DNA from: Ostreococcus mediterraneus
Taxonomy: Eukaryota > Chlorophyta > Mamiellophyceae > Mamiellales > Bathycoccaceae
Direction of reading: 5' to 3'
Assembly (NCBI GenBank): GCA_012295225.1
Contig: WMKK01000017.1
Span: 392,308-456,307 of the forward strand
DNA: 64,000 nt
Within the stretch, counting starts at the first letter, position 1. Every line of letters starts with the position of its first letter. The translations under genes and the position numbers were made by a program. The notes under the pieces were generated by a model. The model had not been told where the DNA came from and made no database searches. It saw only the letters and a list, made by a program, of their open reading frames with translations. This document shows positions 42,023 to 52,292 of this stretch, one piece after another.

Positions 42023-42646
42023 ATGATGTTGACCTCGATGAACACGAACACTGTACCGATGATGACGCGCACGCGCACCGCGGCGTTTCGCGGGCGCGCA
42101 CGGGTGTCTCGCGTCGCGCGCTCGAGCGAGGCGGATGACGCCGCGTCCTCGGGCGGTGAATGTCCCCCGAGCGCGGTGCCTGGAACGACGCCGCACAGCG
42201 ACGTGACAGCAATGCCTCATCCCTACGCTGCACGCACAGATGCTGAACGCATTGACATGCTCGGTAAAGCTGCTCTCAACTGCGGCGCAATCATGTTCGT
42301 CAAGAGTCATTCGGGACGATACCGATGTGTCAACGACACGTACCTCGAGATGTTTGGATTTTCATGTTTGGACGAAGTTCTTGGTAAGACTGATGAAGAA
42401 TTGATTGAAACCATCTTAGCAAAGCCTGAGCATCCGATTTTCCATCACTCGTATCGCGGTGAGGCAATCACGGATCTGCCTGAAATTTGGCGTGAAAACG
42501 ACGAGAGCGTACTGACGATGAAACGGCCGCGTTGGTTTCGTGAACGGTCTCCATTTGTAAAGGATGGGCGACTTCACGAGTTTGTCATCATGAAGGCACC
42601 TTTTGAGGACGGACTCGTGGGTGTTGGCGTTTTAGATGGCGTGTGA
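42023..42646 (+). CDS. PAS-domain-only protein, likely organelle-targeted
   Basis: A 207-residue protein. An Arg/Thr-rich N-terminus (MMLTSMNTNTVPMMTRTRTAAFRGRARVSRVARSSE) looks like a transit peptide. A single PAS-type domain follows: KAALNCGAIMFVKSHSGRYRCVNDTYLEMFGFSCLDEVLGKTDEELI, then a beta-rich end (EFVIMKAPFEDGLVGVGVLDGV). There is no LOV cysteine motif (NCRFLQ), kinase or effector domain, so it may bind a ligand or partner as a stand-alone sensor. Function unknown. Upstream in-frame codons exist, but 42023 is the first of a Met pair beginning the presequence. Confidence 0.65.
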   Translation: MMLTSMNTNTVPMMTRTRTAAFRGRARVSRVARSSEADDAASSGGECPPSAVPGTTPHSDVTAMPHPYAARTDAERIDMLGKAALNCGAIMFVKSHSGRYRCVNDTYLEMFGFSCLDEVLGKTDEELIETILAKPEHPIFHHSYRGEAITDLPEIWRENDESVLTMKRPRWFRERSPFVKDGRLHEFVIMKAPFEDGLVGVGVLDGV

Positions 42647-42771
42647 GCGCGCACGCACATTTCAAGACAAGATATGAGACATTTACGACGCCGACGTCGG
42701 CGATGGTGTAACGCATTTTACTCTTTCACTTTTCACCCATTCACTCTTGATTATTGTTACAACGACGTGTG

Positions 42772-44931
42772 TTATTCTAATCCCCCAAGCACGGTGGACA
42801 ACGCATCTGGGCCGTGACGAATACTTGCCCGAGGATTGTCGTAACCAGACGACGGATTCAATACCGCGGCGTACACGCGTGTGTACGCTTCAATCAATCG
42901 CGTATTGTATCTCGCCGCGACGTCCCGACGCGCCGAAGGCGTTTGGATTTGAACGAAATCAGGCGCCTTTGTTCCTGCAGCATCGACGAGCGTCGAGAGC
43001 GCGCTGGCCAGCCGTTCGATTTTCAACGCTGGATCTTTCGCCATCACCCCGTTCGATGCGCCTTGCTCTTGATACAGCACCACGAGTTCAAGGGCGTCGC
43101 TCAACCCGCTCGACGCGAGCAACGCTTCGGCTTCAATGTCTGCGACATTGCTCACTTTTTTGGCAATCAAACGCGCGATTTCTTCCACTTTCGCCCCCGC
43201 AGCTTTGTGCGCACGCAATGGCTCACGAATCGCGTGCAAAGCATTGAGCGTGAACGCATCTCCCGCCCAGTTGGGACCAATCGAGGGCGCGCTCGCGACT
43301 CGGTCGGCGAGTACTCGCGCGGCGGCGTCCACGGCGGCGACGATTGGATCAATCAACCCATCGAGCGCAGACGCCAAGAGCTCGCGAGATTCAGCATCGG
43401 ACACGCTAGCGTTCGTCGTCGATGATTTAGACACAGCTTCTAAGAGCTCAATCGCACTCGCGACGCCTTCACGAAGCGCGGGCGGAGGCGCGAACGCGTC
43501 GTCGCCCGCAAATGACGTCGGCGCGAGCGACAGCTTTCTATACTTGCTTCCGTGTTGCGCCACAGAATCCGCAAACGACGTTTTCGCGCTCAAGCACAAC
43601 TCGTTCAACGTTTTCGTCAGCGTTGAATTTTCGTTGAGCAAATCACCGAGTAACGTACGGTAAAATGGCAACAAATTGGCCAATTTATACGCCGTCATGA
43701 CGCCTCCTTCGGCGCCGCCGCTCGCGCTCATCAACACTTGTTCCACGCGAACCTTGAGCGGTCGGCAGATTGCATCGAACACTTTCTGTAAAATCGACAA
43801 CGTGGCATCGAATGATTCACCGTCAATGTCCACCACGCTATTTTCGCCAAATGCGACGTTGCAAAAGTCTTTTTCGCTCGCCACGGCTTGATGCACCCAA
43901 CTCAACATGTCGGATGCGTACCGCATCGGGTCGTGCGCGTGCACTTCTATAGGCTTCGTGCCCGCACCACCGCGCGTAAGTGCGGTGATGAATCGTCTAA
44001 ATAAAGCATTGTGTCGCGTGCGCGTGACTTCTTCCACGCAATGCTTAAACAGCGTCGGTCGCAGTCGCAACGCCGCGACGGATTTCGTCAACATCTTTTC
44101 ATCCGCTTCGGAAATAAAATCATCCTCTTCTGCGAGTCTTCGGCACTTGGCTACGACCCATTTACACAAACGCTCGTGCGCAGACTCGGCATAGGATGTC
44201 ATGACGTCCATGAGTTCAAGCCCAGCCCGTCGTTGATCGGTGTCGTTCAATTTCGCGCAGTTGCCTTGAATCACCTTGACGCGGTCGAGCGCTTGGAAAA
44301 ACGCCGCGCCCAAATCCCCGCCGTCATCCGCGCCATCACCAACCAGCGCCTCGACGTGCGACTTGGTGAGCTGGAAATCAACTGCAAAATCATTCGCCAG
44401 CGCACGTCTGGATTCAATCGACGCCAACGCCTCGCGCGCCCGATCCGCTTCTCGTAACAACGTCCCCGTGCTCGACCGCGACGATTCGAGCGCGTGTCGC
44501 ATCTTCTCCCGCGCCTCGTCCAACGCCGCCAACGTAGATTCCACTTGCGTGAGCTTAGACTGCGCGCGTAAACTTTCATCGAGATACATCTCCCGCAACG
44601 ACGCCGCACGCCGTTCGACAACCGCGCGAACGCGAATGTCCCCGACGCGCGTCGTCGGTTGCGGTTGCGCGGTCCCCGACGACGTCTTCGCACCCGATGT
44701 CGTCGCTAACACATCCGACAACGCCGCCACGCACGCGGCGACATCAACCGTACCCATCGCACTCGCGTGCGCATCCACATTCGCGTACGACGACGTCGTC
44801 GCCGTCGACGTGGACGACGAAACTCGCTCGATCGGGTCGTGTAACCGAAGCTTGAGCGCGTGCGCGATGCGTCGCGTGAACGACGCCGGCGGCGGCGGCG
44901 GCGCCAACGTCGTCGTCTCCCGCGTCGTCAT
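42772..44931 (-). CDS. COG6: Conserved oligomeric Golgi complex subunit 6
   Basis: A 719-residue subunit of the COG tether that returns vesicles to the Golgi. The N-terminal helical region (RVRAVVERRAASLREMYLDESLRAQSKLTQVESTLAALDEAREKM in outline) is followed by FAVDFQLTKSHVEAL, matching the family FLxxFQLT block, and by YASDMLSWVHQAVASEKDF, the best COG6 hallmark. The rest is helical and Ala-rich. Length is close to plant COG6 (about 680). Confidence 0.92.
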   Translation of the reverse strand: MTTRETTTLAPPPPPASFTRRIAHALKLRLHDPIERVSSSTSTATTSSYANVDAHASAMGTVDVAACVAALSDVLATTSGAKTSSGTAQPQPTTRVGDIRVRAVVERRAASLREMYLDESLRAQSKLTQVESTLAALDEAREKMRHALESSRSSTGTLLREADRAREALASIESRRALANDFAVDFQLTKSHVEALVGDGADDGGDLGAAFFQALDRVKVIQGNCAKLNDTDQRRAGLELMDVMTSYAESAHERLCKWVVAKCRRLAEEDDFISEADEKMLTKSVAALRLRPTLFKHCVEEVTRTRHNALFRRFITALTRGGAGTKPIEVHAHDPMRYASDMLSWVHQAVASEKDFCNVAFGENSVVDIDGESFDATLSILQKVFDAICRPLKVRVEQVLMSASGGAEGGVMTAYKLANLLPFYRTLLGDLLNENSTLTKTLNELCLSAKTSFADSVAQHGSKYRKLSLAPTSFAGDDAFAPPPALREGVASAIELLEAVSKSSTTNASVSDAESRELLASALDGLIDPIVAAVDAAARVLADRVASAPSIGPNWAGDAFTLNALHAIREPLRAHKAAGAKVEEIARLIAKKVSNVADIEAEALLASSGLSDALELVVLYQEQGASNGVMAKDPALKIERLASALSTLVDAAGTKAPDFVQIQTPSARRDVAARYNTRLIEAYTRVYAAVLNPSSGYDNPRASIRHGPDALSTVLGGLE

Positions 44932-45172
44932 GCCTCGGTCGCCAATCGCCCAGACGACCAGGCGACGTAAGCGTCGCGGAGTTGTGTAGTGTCACGGCGT
45001 CACAGAGTGTCGCGCGAGTGCGAGCTCACACACGACGTCGTCTTTTGCGAGTGCGTTCCGACGCGCCACGACGTTTGGCGTTCGAGCGGCGCATCATCGA
45101 CGCATCGCGAGCGGCGGTGGCGCAGCGCACCGAGGGACGATCACGACGACGTCGGCGGCGAAGAAACCAAAG

Positions 45173-45757
45173 ATGGCGCACGACGACGAGCAACAGTTGC
45201 GAGTGAAAAAGTTGAGCGACGTCGCGGTGTTACCCGTGCGTGGGTCGCAAGGCGCGGCGGGGTATGATTTAGCCAGGTACGACACGACTAGAGATGACGA
45301 CGGTGCGAGACGACGATGCGGGACGACGAGGAGGCGAGACGACGAGGCGAGGTGACGATGACGTTGATGAGATTTTAAAATTTCAAACCGACTGACGTGA
45401 TTTCACACAAACAGTGCGTACGATTACGTCGTACCCGCGGGTGGTAAAGAGCTCGTGAAGACTGATTTATCCATCGCTATTCCCATGGGTACCTACGCGC
45501 GCGTGGCGCCTCGTTCTGGATTGGCATGGAAGAACTTTATCGACGTCGGCGCCGGGGTGGTTGATTACGACTATCGCGGCAACGTCGGCGTCATCTTGTT
45601 CAATCACGGCAAGGAAGATTTCGTCATCAAGCACGGTGACCGCGTGGCGCAATTGATTTTAGAAAAGATTTGCACACCTGATGTCGTGGAAGTGGATGAC
45701 TTGGACGACACCGATCGCGGCGCGGGCGGGTTCGGGTCGACGGGCGTGTCCAAGTAA
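45173..45757 (+). CDS. DUT: dUTP pyrophosphatase, two exons
   Basis: Hydrolyses dUTP to dUMP, keeping uracil out of DNA. Exon 1 (45173-45276) ends QGAAGYDLA plus AG; the intron (45277-45414, 138 nt) begins GTACGAC, has GACTGACG about 24 nt before the end and stops at ACAG; exon 2 (45415-45757) restores motif 1 as AGYDLASAYDY. The 148-residue product has motif 2 (PRSGLAWK), motif 3 ([19 protein letters not shown]), motif 4 ([12 protein letters not shown]) and motif 5 ([10 protein letters not shown]), the normal trimeric dUTPase set. No presequence is seen, so nuclear or cytosolic. It is divergent from COG6. Confidence 0.96.
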
Positions 45758-46019
45758 ACATCGTCGAGTCGACGACGCGCGTGGCGTTACGTGCACGCGC
45801 GCACGTCGCTCCGCGTCGCGTCGCGCGCGGGCGCATCGCAATCGCGATCACTCCCACACATCAGTTTTGATTTTATTTGAAATATACACAACGAAACGAA
45901 ACGCACACGCTACACGACATGTCGTCCCGCGCGTCTGAAGCGCTTCACATCGCGACGACGAGCGAGCGCGTCGTCATAGGCGTCATAGGCGTCATAGGCG
46001 TTGAATAACGCTGGCGACG

Positions 46020-48290
46020 ATGACAACGACAGGTCGGCCGCCACCGAATGACGACGATGCGGCGACGACGACGAGCGCTCGTACTGGGACTGGCGACGTC
46101 TATGAGCTCATCGCCAACCATCACCGAACAACGTCGAGTGATTTCGACGGCGCACTAGGTCGCACTCAGAGCGCGGCGATAGATGGCGTGTCTCGATGGT
46201 CGTTCGCGTCGCTATTTACGCGAACTCGAAGCGTTGGTTCGGTTGGTACGGTGCGCGAGGACAACGAGGAGGAGGAGCTCGAGCTGGTCGCGCGACCGAC
46301 GCCGACGCCACCGCCTGAGGTGTCCAACGGCAAAGGCGTAGACGACGATAAAGACGATAAAGATGACGACGACGATGCGTCGAGTGTCGATAGCGAACAC
46401 ACGCCCGAGAACGCGAGGGCGTCAAAACCGTGGTTCAATCCAGAGCAGTTTACCGCGGAAAAGCGTAGGTGGTTACGCGATAGGCGGAGCATGGATATGG
46501 ATATGGAGAGCTTGAATTTAGCTGGTGCGTCGACGCAGGCGATGAGAACGTTTGAATCGTTCTTGGTGTGTGGACTAGAGCCTTCGGCGGATGTTGGTGT
46601 GGTGGCAGATTCACCAGCGGCGGCTAGAGAAGCGAGGCAAAGCGGCGACGTCAACGCGGGCGGCGTGAATGAGCCCAAGAAACTTCGTGCGTACCGCGGT
46701 ACGGCTGGAGCGACGTATAAAGCCAAGGTGCTCTATCAGTACCCTGATGTCAGCGAAGAAGAGGCGACGTTTTCGGTGGAGGAGGTGGCGGCATTTTGCT
46801 TTCCGCACGGAGTGGAGCCGAGGTTGCTCGAACGTACCCCGAGCATGAGTAAGCTACAAGAAATGATGTGTGGGCAGTCGTACGCCGATGGAGACGACCA
46901 TACGTTTGTGTTCCAAGTGCAGTCTAAAGAAAATACGCCAATGTACGGTGTATGCGCGTATGTCACTGAGGTTGTTCAGCAAGCGCCGCCCATCGTGCAG
47001 CATCGCAACGGCGTCGCGGATGTATCGTTTGATGCTCTGCCAACGCCAATGTCGATATCTTCAGACTCGCCGAATCAGTTGCGGCGACGATATTTAAAAG
47101 TTGCGCCGAGATGCTACTGTTTGTTGACCAGAACGCCGTTCTTCCGTACGCATTTTGAAGTTTTGACGCACGTGTTGGGCATGGAGCGCGTCGAGCGAAT
47201 CAAACAAAACATGCAAATGCTGATGCTCGATGAAGGGTCGAACGCTGCGTCAGTCGACGCCAGGCTAGACGAAGAAATGACAGTAGAATCACCGGCCACG
47301 CCGCGTCAATTACGGTTCGCATCTTCATCGTCGTTATCCAGTGATCAAGAAGATGTTACGCCTCTGCGCGGCGAAGCACTGAGCGAAGCGACGATCATTT
47401 TAAAAAATTACCTCGCGTGTGAAATCCCGGAGCTTGGTAACATGACGCGAGCATTCTTGCCGAGTGAAGGGGTCAAACCGATTCAGTTTCCCAGGCCTCG
47501 TCCGACGGAGAAGGTCCCTCGACAACTTTCGCCCATGTCGTTGACGACGCGTCATCATTTCTCCATGGAGGAAGAGGCTTTTCATCTGCAAGGTTGGGCC
47601 ATCGTAACCTTGTGCTGTTGCTTGAGCTTGGAAAATATCATCGCTCTACTCACCGCTGTATTGCTTGAAAAGCAAATCGTAGTGTTTAGCAACAATCTGG
47701 GAGAATTGAGTGCGGTGTCGCTTGGGTTGATTCCGATGCTCAGGCCGTTTCGTTGGCAGTCGCTGTTTTTACCCATCTTGCCGCAGCATATGATTGATTT
47801 CTTAGATGCCCCAGTGCCATTCGTGTGTGGAGTGCAGCACAAAAGCAGTGAGCTTCGAGCTCGAACGATCAACTTGACTCGAATTAACGTCTATAAAGAT
47901 GACGTCAAGGTTCAATGGGAAGGTAAAACGCTGCGACTACCTCGCTTGCAGAAGCTATTGCAGAATCTTCGCCCGTTGCACGAATCCGTACAGGCGGCTG
48001 CGGTACGATATAAACGTCGCCCGGTGATTGACCCGCCACAAGACGCGGTAGAAGCCGCGGGGGTTTTCTTGAACGCATGGCGGGCATATTTGAACTCGCT
48101 CGTTGCGAACATTCGTTATCACAGCATCACGGATGTCAACGAAGGCGGTTCAGAAAAGGTGTCCATTTTACTCAAAGACTCGTTTTTAGCGACGTTCGAA
48201 GGCAAAGATCGATCGTTCATGTCAGCATTCGTAGAAACGCAAATGTTCTCGACGTACGCCGACGAACGGCTTGCAGATCGAGCGAATTGA
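46020..48290 (+). CDS. DENN-domain protein (putative Rab GEF)
   Basis: A 756-residue protein with the tripartite DENN module, which activates Rab GTPases in membrane traffic. uDENN: ATFSVEEVAAFCFPHGVEPRLL followed by HTFVFQVQSKENTPMYGVCAYV; cDENN: CYCLLTRTPFFRTHFEVL, LENIIALLTAVLLEKQIVVFS, LIPMLRPFRWQSLFLPILPQHMIDFLDAPVPFVCGV; dDENN at the C-terminus with FLATFEGKDRSFMSAFVETQMFSTYADER. The first 230 residues are low-complexity, acidic and Pro-rich. A 9-bp repeat (GGCGTCATA x3, about 45979-46005) lies just upstream of the ATG. Confidence 0.93.
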   Translation: MTTTGRPPPNDDDAATTTSARTGTGDVYELIANHHRTTSSDFDGALGRTQSAAIDGVSRWSFASLFTRTRSVGSVGTVREDNEEEELELVARPTPTPPPEVSNGKGVDDDKDDKDDDDDASSVDSEHTPENARASKPWFNPEQFTAEKRRWLRDRRSMDMDMESLNLAGASTQAMRTFESFLVCGLEPSADVGVVADSPAAAREARQSGDVNAGGVNEPKKLRAYRGTAGATYKAKVLYQYPDVSEEEATFSVEEVAAFCFPHGVEPRLLERTPSMSKLQEMMCGQSYADGDDHTFVFQVQSKENTPMYGVCAYVTEVVQQAPPIVQHRNGVADVSFDALPTPMSISSDSPNQLRRRYLKVAPRCYCLLTRTPFFRTHFEVLTHVLGMERVERIKQNMQMLMLDEGSNAASVDARLDEEMTVESPATPRQLRFASSSSLSSDQEDVTPLRGEALSEATIILKNYLACEIPELGNMTRAFLPSEGVKPIQFPRPRPTEKVPRQLSPMSLTTRHHFSMEEEAFHLQGWAIVTLCCCLSLENIIALLTAVLLEKQIVVFSNNLGELSAVSLGLIPMLRPFRWQSLFLPILPQHMIDFLDAPVPFVCGVQHKSSELRARTINLTRINVYKDDVKVQWEGKTLRLPRLQKLLQNLRPLHESVQAAAVRYKRRPVIDPPQDAVEAAGVFLNAWRAYLNSLVANIRYHSITDVNEGGSEKVSILLKDSFLATFEGKDRSFMSAFVETQMFSTYADERLADRAN

Positions 48291-48330
48291 ATAAAAAACT
48301 TAGCTCTACTAGTATGTTTGTGTTAGCAAA

Positions 48331-49377
48331 TCAATCGCGCTTGATCTCCACGGCTTCCATCGTCTCTGGGTTCACAGTAATCACCGAATCAGCTTGCATG
48401 TAAAGCCCGTGCGCAATGACACCCTCGACGTCGTTTTCGAGCGCTTGTTGCAATTCATACGGACCGCACGGCTTTCCATCGAGCATAAGCCCGCATTCCC
48501 ATCGTCCCGCGTTGATGGGGTCTTCAAATCTTAGGTCTAACAGTGTGTGCGAGCCATCGGATGAGATGTATGGATTCTTGCCACCACGTGGATTGGCGTC
48601 AAATGTTGCGCCGCGGCGCCAAACTTCGGCGTCACCTAGAAGCAAATCGTCCAACTCTTCAGCGTACTCTTCCCAGTCATCGGCGGGCACGGTGCAAGGA
48701 ATTGAACCACCAACTTTATCAACAAATAGCTCCTTCAGCAAAACCACTTTAGAACTAGACGCCATGACGCGTTTTTGCCGCTCCAAATCTGGTTGCACCG
48801 GCGTCGTCTCCCGTCCGAGCACCGCACCGAAAGACTTTTCGCCGTTCACCACCACGAGCGCGCACTCGCTTGGTTGCACAAAGCTGACGTCAATCATGCG
48901 TACTTCGTCTTCACTGCGAATTTCCAGCCCGCATACCGCAGCTTCCTTCGCCGCAAGCGCTTCGCACGCCACGACTTTGATATTCGTCAACGCACCGCTT
49001 CGAATGTCCTCGCTGACCGCGCGCATCAACTCGGCGACATGGTCTCCGCGCGACACCCCAATCACCATATCGCTCTTGACGTACAGCGCCTTTGCCTTGG
49101 ACGCCAACGTGCGCGCGAGCGCGGTGGTAATGTCTGCGTCATCGCTCTCGTCCACACGTTCGGCGGCCGCTCGCACGTCTCGCGCGGCACGTTGACGATA
49201 AAGACGACGACGTTGACGACACAGGTTTACATCACCACGCGCGACAGCGCTCCGTCTACTCAACACGCGCGCGCGAGCGACCGCCGCCCCTGACGCCAGT
49301 GACGGCGACCACATCGTCGCGCGCATCACGCGCGTCGCACCGTCCGCACCACACGCGGCGACGCGCGTGGCGAACAT
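48331..49377 (-). CDS. RpiA-like protein (ribose-5-phosphate isomerase 4 type) with altered active site
   Basis: A 348-residue plastid-type protein with the RpiA fold: KAKALYVKSDMVIGVSRGDHVAELM aligns with the N-terminal phosphate loop, and NPYISSDGSHTLLDLRFED and VEGVIAHGLYMQADSVITV match the RpiA C-terminus. The catalytic parts are changed. The GTGST loop is GVSRGD (107-112), the DGADE motif is DVSFV (163-167), and the K-GGGALLREK segment is NGEKSFGAVLGRE (178-190). Similar degenerate paralogues (RPI4-type) exist in plant plastids. It may not be a working isomerase. The N-terminal 70 residues are Arg/Ala-rich transit sequence; the ATG at 49377 starts it. Confidence 0.78.
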   Translation of the reverse strand: MFATRVAACGADGATRVMRATMWSPSLASGAAVARARVLSRRSAVARGDVNLCRQRRRLYRQRAARDVRAAAERVDESDDADITTALARTLASKAKALYVKSDMVIGVSRGDHVAELMRAVSEDIRSGALTNIKVVACEALAAKEAAVCGLEIRSEDEVRMIDVSFVQPSECALVVVNGEKSFGAVLGRETTPVQPDLERQKRVMASSSKVVLLKELFVDKVGGSIPCTVPADDWEEYAEELDDLLLGDAEVWRRGATFDANPRGGKNPYISSDGSHTLLDLRFEDPINAGRWECGLMLDGKPCGPYELQQALENDVEGVIAHGLYMQADSVITVNPETMEAVEIKRD

Positions 49378-49487
49378 TGAGGAGCACCGCGACACGAGTG
49401 GCGCAGTCGCCAGTTGTTGACGACGTCGACGACGACAACGACGACGACGACGCGCGACGTCGAGTGATAAAACGTCGAGCGACAGAT

Positions 49488-50167
49488 ATGAGCGCACGTA
49501 CGGGTGCGAACACCGACGCGATAGATGGCGGCGCGGCGACGACGACGGCGCCGAGCGCGTCGGCGGCGGCTGGCACCAACTTTTCCTCGCGCATACTTGG
49601 GTTGAAGGTACGTAACGGGTCACGGCGACACGATGATGATGTCGCGAACGCCGCGCGCGATGGGTCTCGTTTGGTTTAGCTTGTTTCGCGCCGATGCGTG
49701 GACTAACACGTGGACGTCGTCGTACTCGTGCGTAGTTTATGCAACGCGCCAAGGAGAAGGCGCACTTTAACCAAGACTCTACAACGACGAAGACTGCGCC
49801 GAAACCGAAACCGTCGACGGCGGATAGACCAGAGCCTGCGATATTTGCAAAGAATAGGGCGCTGATTCAAGTTCCAGGAGTGAGAAAGCGAGAAGTTGCG
49901 CCGAAAGCACCGTTTGATGGTTTGGGACGGTGGTCTTTTGGCGGAGAGAATCCCGAAGTGGAAGCGGCGCACGCGGCGTTGAAAGAAAAGAAACGTAGGC
50001 TTAAGGCACTTGCGCGCGCGAAGGCTTCGAACGATGTAGATGTAGATGATGATCAGATGGCAGCTGCTGCATTTGCCAAGGCTGGGCGAAGTGGGAAGAA
50101 GAAGGGTGTCAAGCGTGACTTTGTCAAACCACCGGCGCTCGACTCCGTCAAGCGCGCCAAGGTGTAA
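49488..50167 (+). CDS. MPHOSPH6: M-phase phosphoprotein 6 (MPP6), nuclear exosome cofactor, two exons
   Basis: MPP6 binds the nuclear RNA exosome and helps recruit MTR4 for rRNA processing. Exon 1 (49488-49607) ends TNFSSRILGLK; the intron (49608-49735, 128 nt) starts GTACGTAAC, has GGACTAACAC about 30 nt before the end and stops at CGTAG; exon 2 (49736-50167) continues FMQRAKEK. The joined FSSRILGLKFMQR is the conserved N-terminal MPP6 motif, broken by the intron. GRWSFGGENPEVE in exon 2 is the second family motif. The C-terminus is Lys-rich (GKKKGVKRDFVKPPALDS). 183 residues. It is divergent from the RpiA-like gene over 110 bp. Confidence 0.93.
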
Positions 50168-50319
50168 ACGACTCTTCATACCGTAGCACTGTAAAACAGA
50201 AATGTACATACTCATTAGTGAAATGTCTAGTTTCGCAAGAGGTGGCTCATGTCATCGCTTTCAATATTCGTTTGTTGTTACAGAAGTTGTTTGTTGTTAT
50301 GTTTCCTCGGCGATCATCT

Positions 50320-52005
50320 TTACTCGAAAAAGTCAGCGTCTCGCTCGGGTTGGATACTTTGAATAGATGGTACCTCCGTACCAAAGTATCGATCGCCAAA
50401 TTCACCGACGCCCGGTAACACTTTGTTGTCGTCACTCAACCCGGCGTCGACCTCAGATGTGATAACTTTCATGCGAGGGTACTTGGTGCACAAGTTGTGA
50501 ACGCCTTGCGTTGACGCGATGACGGTTAAGAATAAAATCTTTTCCTCCTTAACGCCACGTGATAACAGTAAATCAATAGCAGCTTGCGCGCTGACTCCCG
50601 TGGCCAAAATGGGATCGAGGAGCAACACGTACCGGTCGGCAATATCATACGGTAACTTTTCATAGTGAATTCTTGGAGATTTTTGAGTTTGGCCATCCAA
50701 ATTTCCCATCGCGCTGGCGGGGCGAGTCAGCATCCCATCGCGGTCACGACGTTCAATCAACAATTTCCCAATCTTAATACCCTTGCAACACGCGCGCAAG
50801 GCGTTTTCCATGGCTTCTCCGGAGCGAATGATTGACACCCCGCAGAGCTTTGAGCAAAACGTGACGCCCTTGTATTGATCGCCGGTGGGCGTGTTGACAA
50901 CTTTTTCGCTAAAAGGCAAGTGCCCCAAACCGTGCTCGACCACGAGACGAATGATGCGATCGCTGTAGAAGACGAAGTCGCTACGGTTTACCCTAGAATC
51001 TCGAATAATGGTGTGCATGCCTCTGATTTGAAATTGAGGTGGCAAGACGACCAAGTTGCGATAAATGCGTCTCAAATCATTCTGCCCTAGTTTCGTTCGA
51101 ATGTGCTGCACGATCAAATCAATAGCGACCGTGTTCTCTCCTTGCGCCCAAGGAATGATGACATCCGCGTACTTTTTGCTCGGCGATACGAATGTGTCAA
51201 ACATCGGTTTCACGAATGTGGTGTACTGCGTGATGACGCCATCCACGGAGCGCCCGCGGTCGACGGTATCTCTCTTCAAGCGGCGTGCTAGACGTAAATC
51301 ATCATCGGTATCGACGAAAACTTTCATGTGGCACATCGCGCGGATTTCTTCCATGGCGAGCACTAGAATGCCTTCAATAATGATGACGTCGCCACTTTCG
51401 ATGAAAATCGTCTCCTCGCTGCGAGAGTGCGACACAAAGTCGTACACCGGCACGTGCACCGACTGTCTGAGCATCAACTTTTGTAAGACTTCGACTAAAT
51501 ATTTCGTATCAATCGCGTCTGGGTGATCAAAGTTGTACGACGCCACGTTGTCGTGCTCTTCTTTAGTCAGCGGGCGATAGAAGGAATCTTGAGCGATCAG
51601 CACCACGCGCTGCTCTTGCAAGTTTTGCATGATTAAATCACACACCGTGGTTTTACCGCTCGCCGTGCCCCCAGCGACACCAATCAAGAACGGTTCGCGG
51701 TTACCACCGCAATTTGACACGCGCTCATCCGTCGGTGTGGCGTATTCCCCGTTCAACGCCCGTCGCGCCTTACCCGCCGAGCAGTTGTTCTCCAACATCT
51801 TGGAAAAGTATCGCGTCGGCGACCCAACTCCGAGCGCTTCGGGCGACGCCGGTGCGTTCTGTGCGCTCATCCCATCACTCCCCGGCACTGCTTTCATCCT
51901 CGTCGTCGCGTTCACGCTCGCCACGGTATCGTACGCGTTGATGGTTAATCGATTCAAACCAAGCGCCGATGGGGCGTGTTCAGCGTTCGCGTCGTGCGTC
52001 GCCAT
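50320..52005 (-). CDS. UKL: Uridine kinase / uracil phosphoribosyltransferase fusion
   Basis: A pyrimidine-salvage protein of plant UKL type, 561 residues. The kinase half has the P-loop AGGTASGKT (111-119), AQDSFYRPL, YNFDHPDAID and VIIIEGILVL. The UPRT half begins near VVLPPQFQIRGMHTIIRDS and includes SIIRSGEAMENAL, the PRPP loop LLLDPILATGVSAQAAIDLL, and the C-terminal VDAGLSDDNKVLPGVGEFGDRYFGTE that is typical of the family. A 100-residue low-complexity leader precedes the kinase. In plants the second domain contributes little UPRT activity in some members, so dual activity here is inferred. Confidence 0.95.
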   Translation of the reverse strand: MATHDANAEHAPSALGLNRLTINAYDTVASVNATTRMKAVPGSDGMSAQNAPASPEALGVGSPTRYFSKMLENNCSAGKARRALNGEYATPTDERVSNCGGNREPFLIGVAGGTASGKTTVCDLIMQNLQEQRVVLIAQDSFYRPLTKEEHDNVASYNFDHPDAIDTKYLVEVLQKLMLRQSVHVPVYDFVSHSRSEETIFIESGDVIIIEGILVLAMEEIRAMCHMKVFVDTDDDLRLARRLKRDTVDRGRSVDGVITQYTTFVKPMFDTFVSPSKKYADVIIPWAQGENTVAIDLIVQHIRTKLGQNDLRRIYRNLVVLPPQFQIRGMHTIIRDSRVNRSDFVFYSDRIIRLVVEHGLGHLPFSEKVVNTPTGDQYKGVTFCSKLCGVSIIRSGEAMENALRACCKGIKIGKLLIERRDRDGMLTRPASAMGNLDGQTQKSPRIHYEKLPYDIADRYVLLLDPILATGVSAQAAIDLLLSRGVKEEKILFLTVIASTQGVHNLCTKYPRMKVITSEVDAGLSDDNKVLPGVGEFGDRYFGTEVPSIQSIQPERDADFFE

Positions 52006-52292
52006 GCGCGTCGTCGTGTAATCGTCGTCTACACCGTCGTCGTCGTCGTCGTTGTTGTCGTCGTCGTCGTCCTCTGTCGCACTGTCGCGTGCTATAGGAT
52101 GCGTGCCTCAGACTGAGGTCGTCCTCGGGCAGGCAGCACAATACACAGCACAGCAACAGCAGCAGGTGCACGTGCACTGCACGCCTCCCCACACATGGAC
52201 GCCACCGGGGTGGGGTGTGTTCGCCTGAACAGCAGAACATAGGCATCGCACGTCACTTTGTTCGCACGGTCTATTGCCCGCCAAAGGCGGCG

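Noticed and set aside
45277-45414. Read-through of the dUTPase first exon into the intron
   Set aside because: It would break motif 1 and end at a stop; the GTACG...CTGAC...ACAG intron restores AGYDLASAYD.
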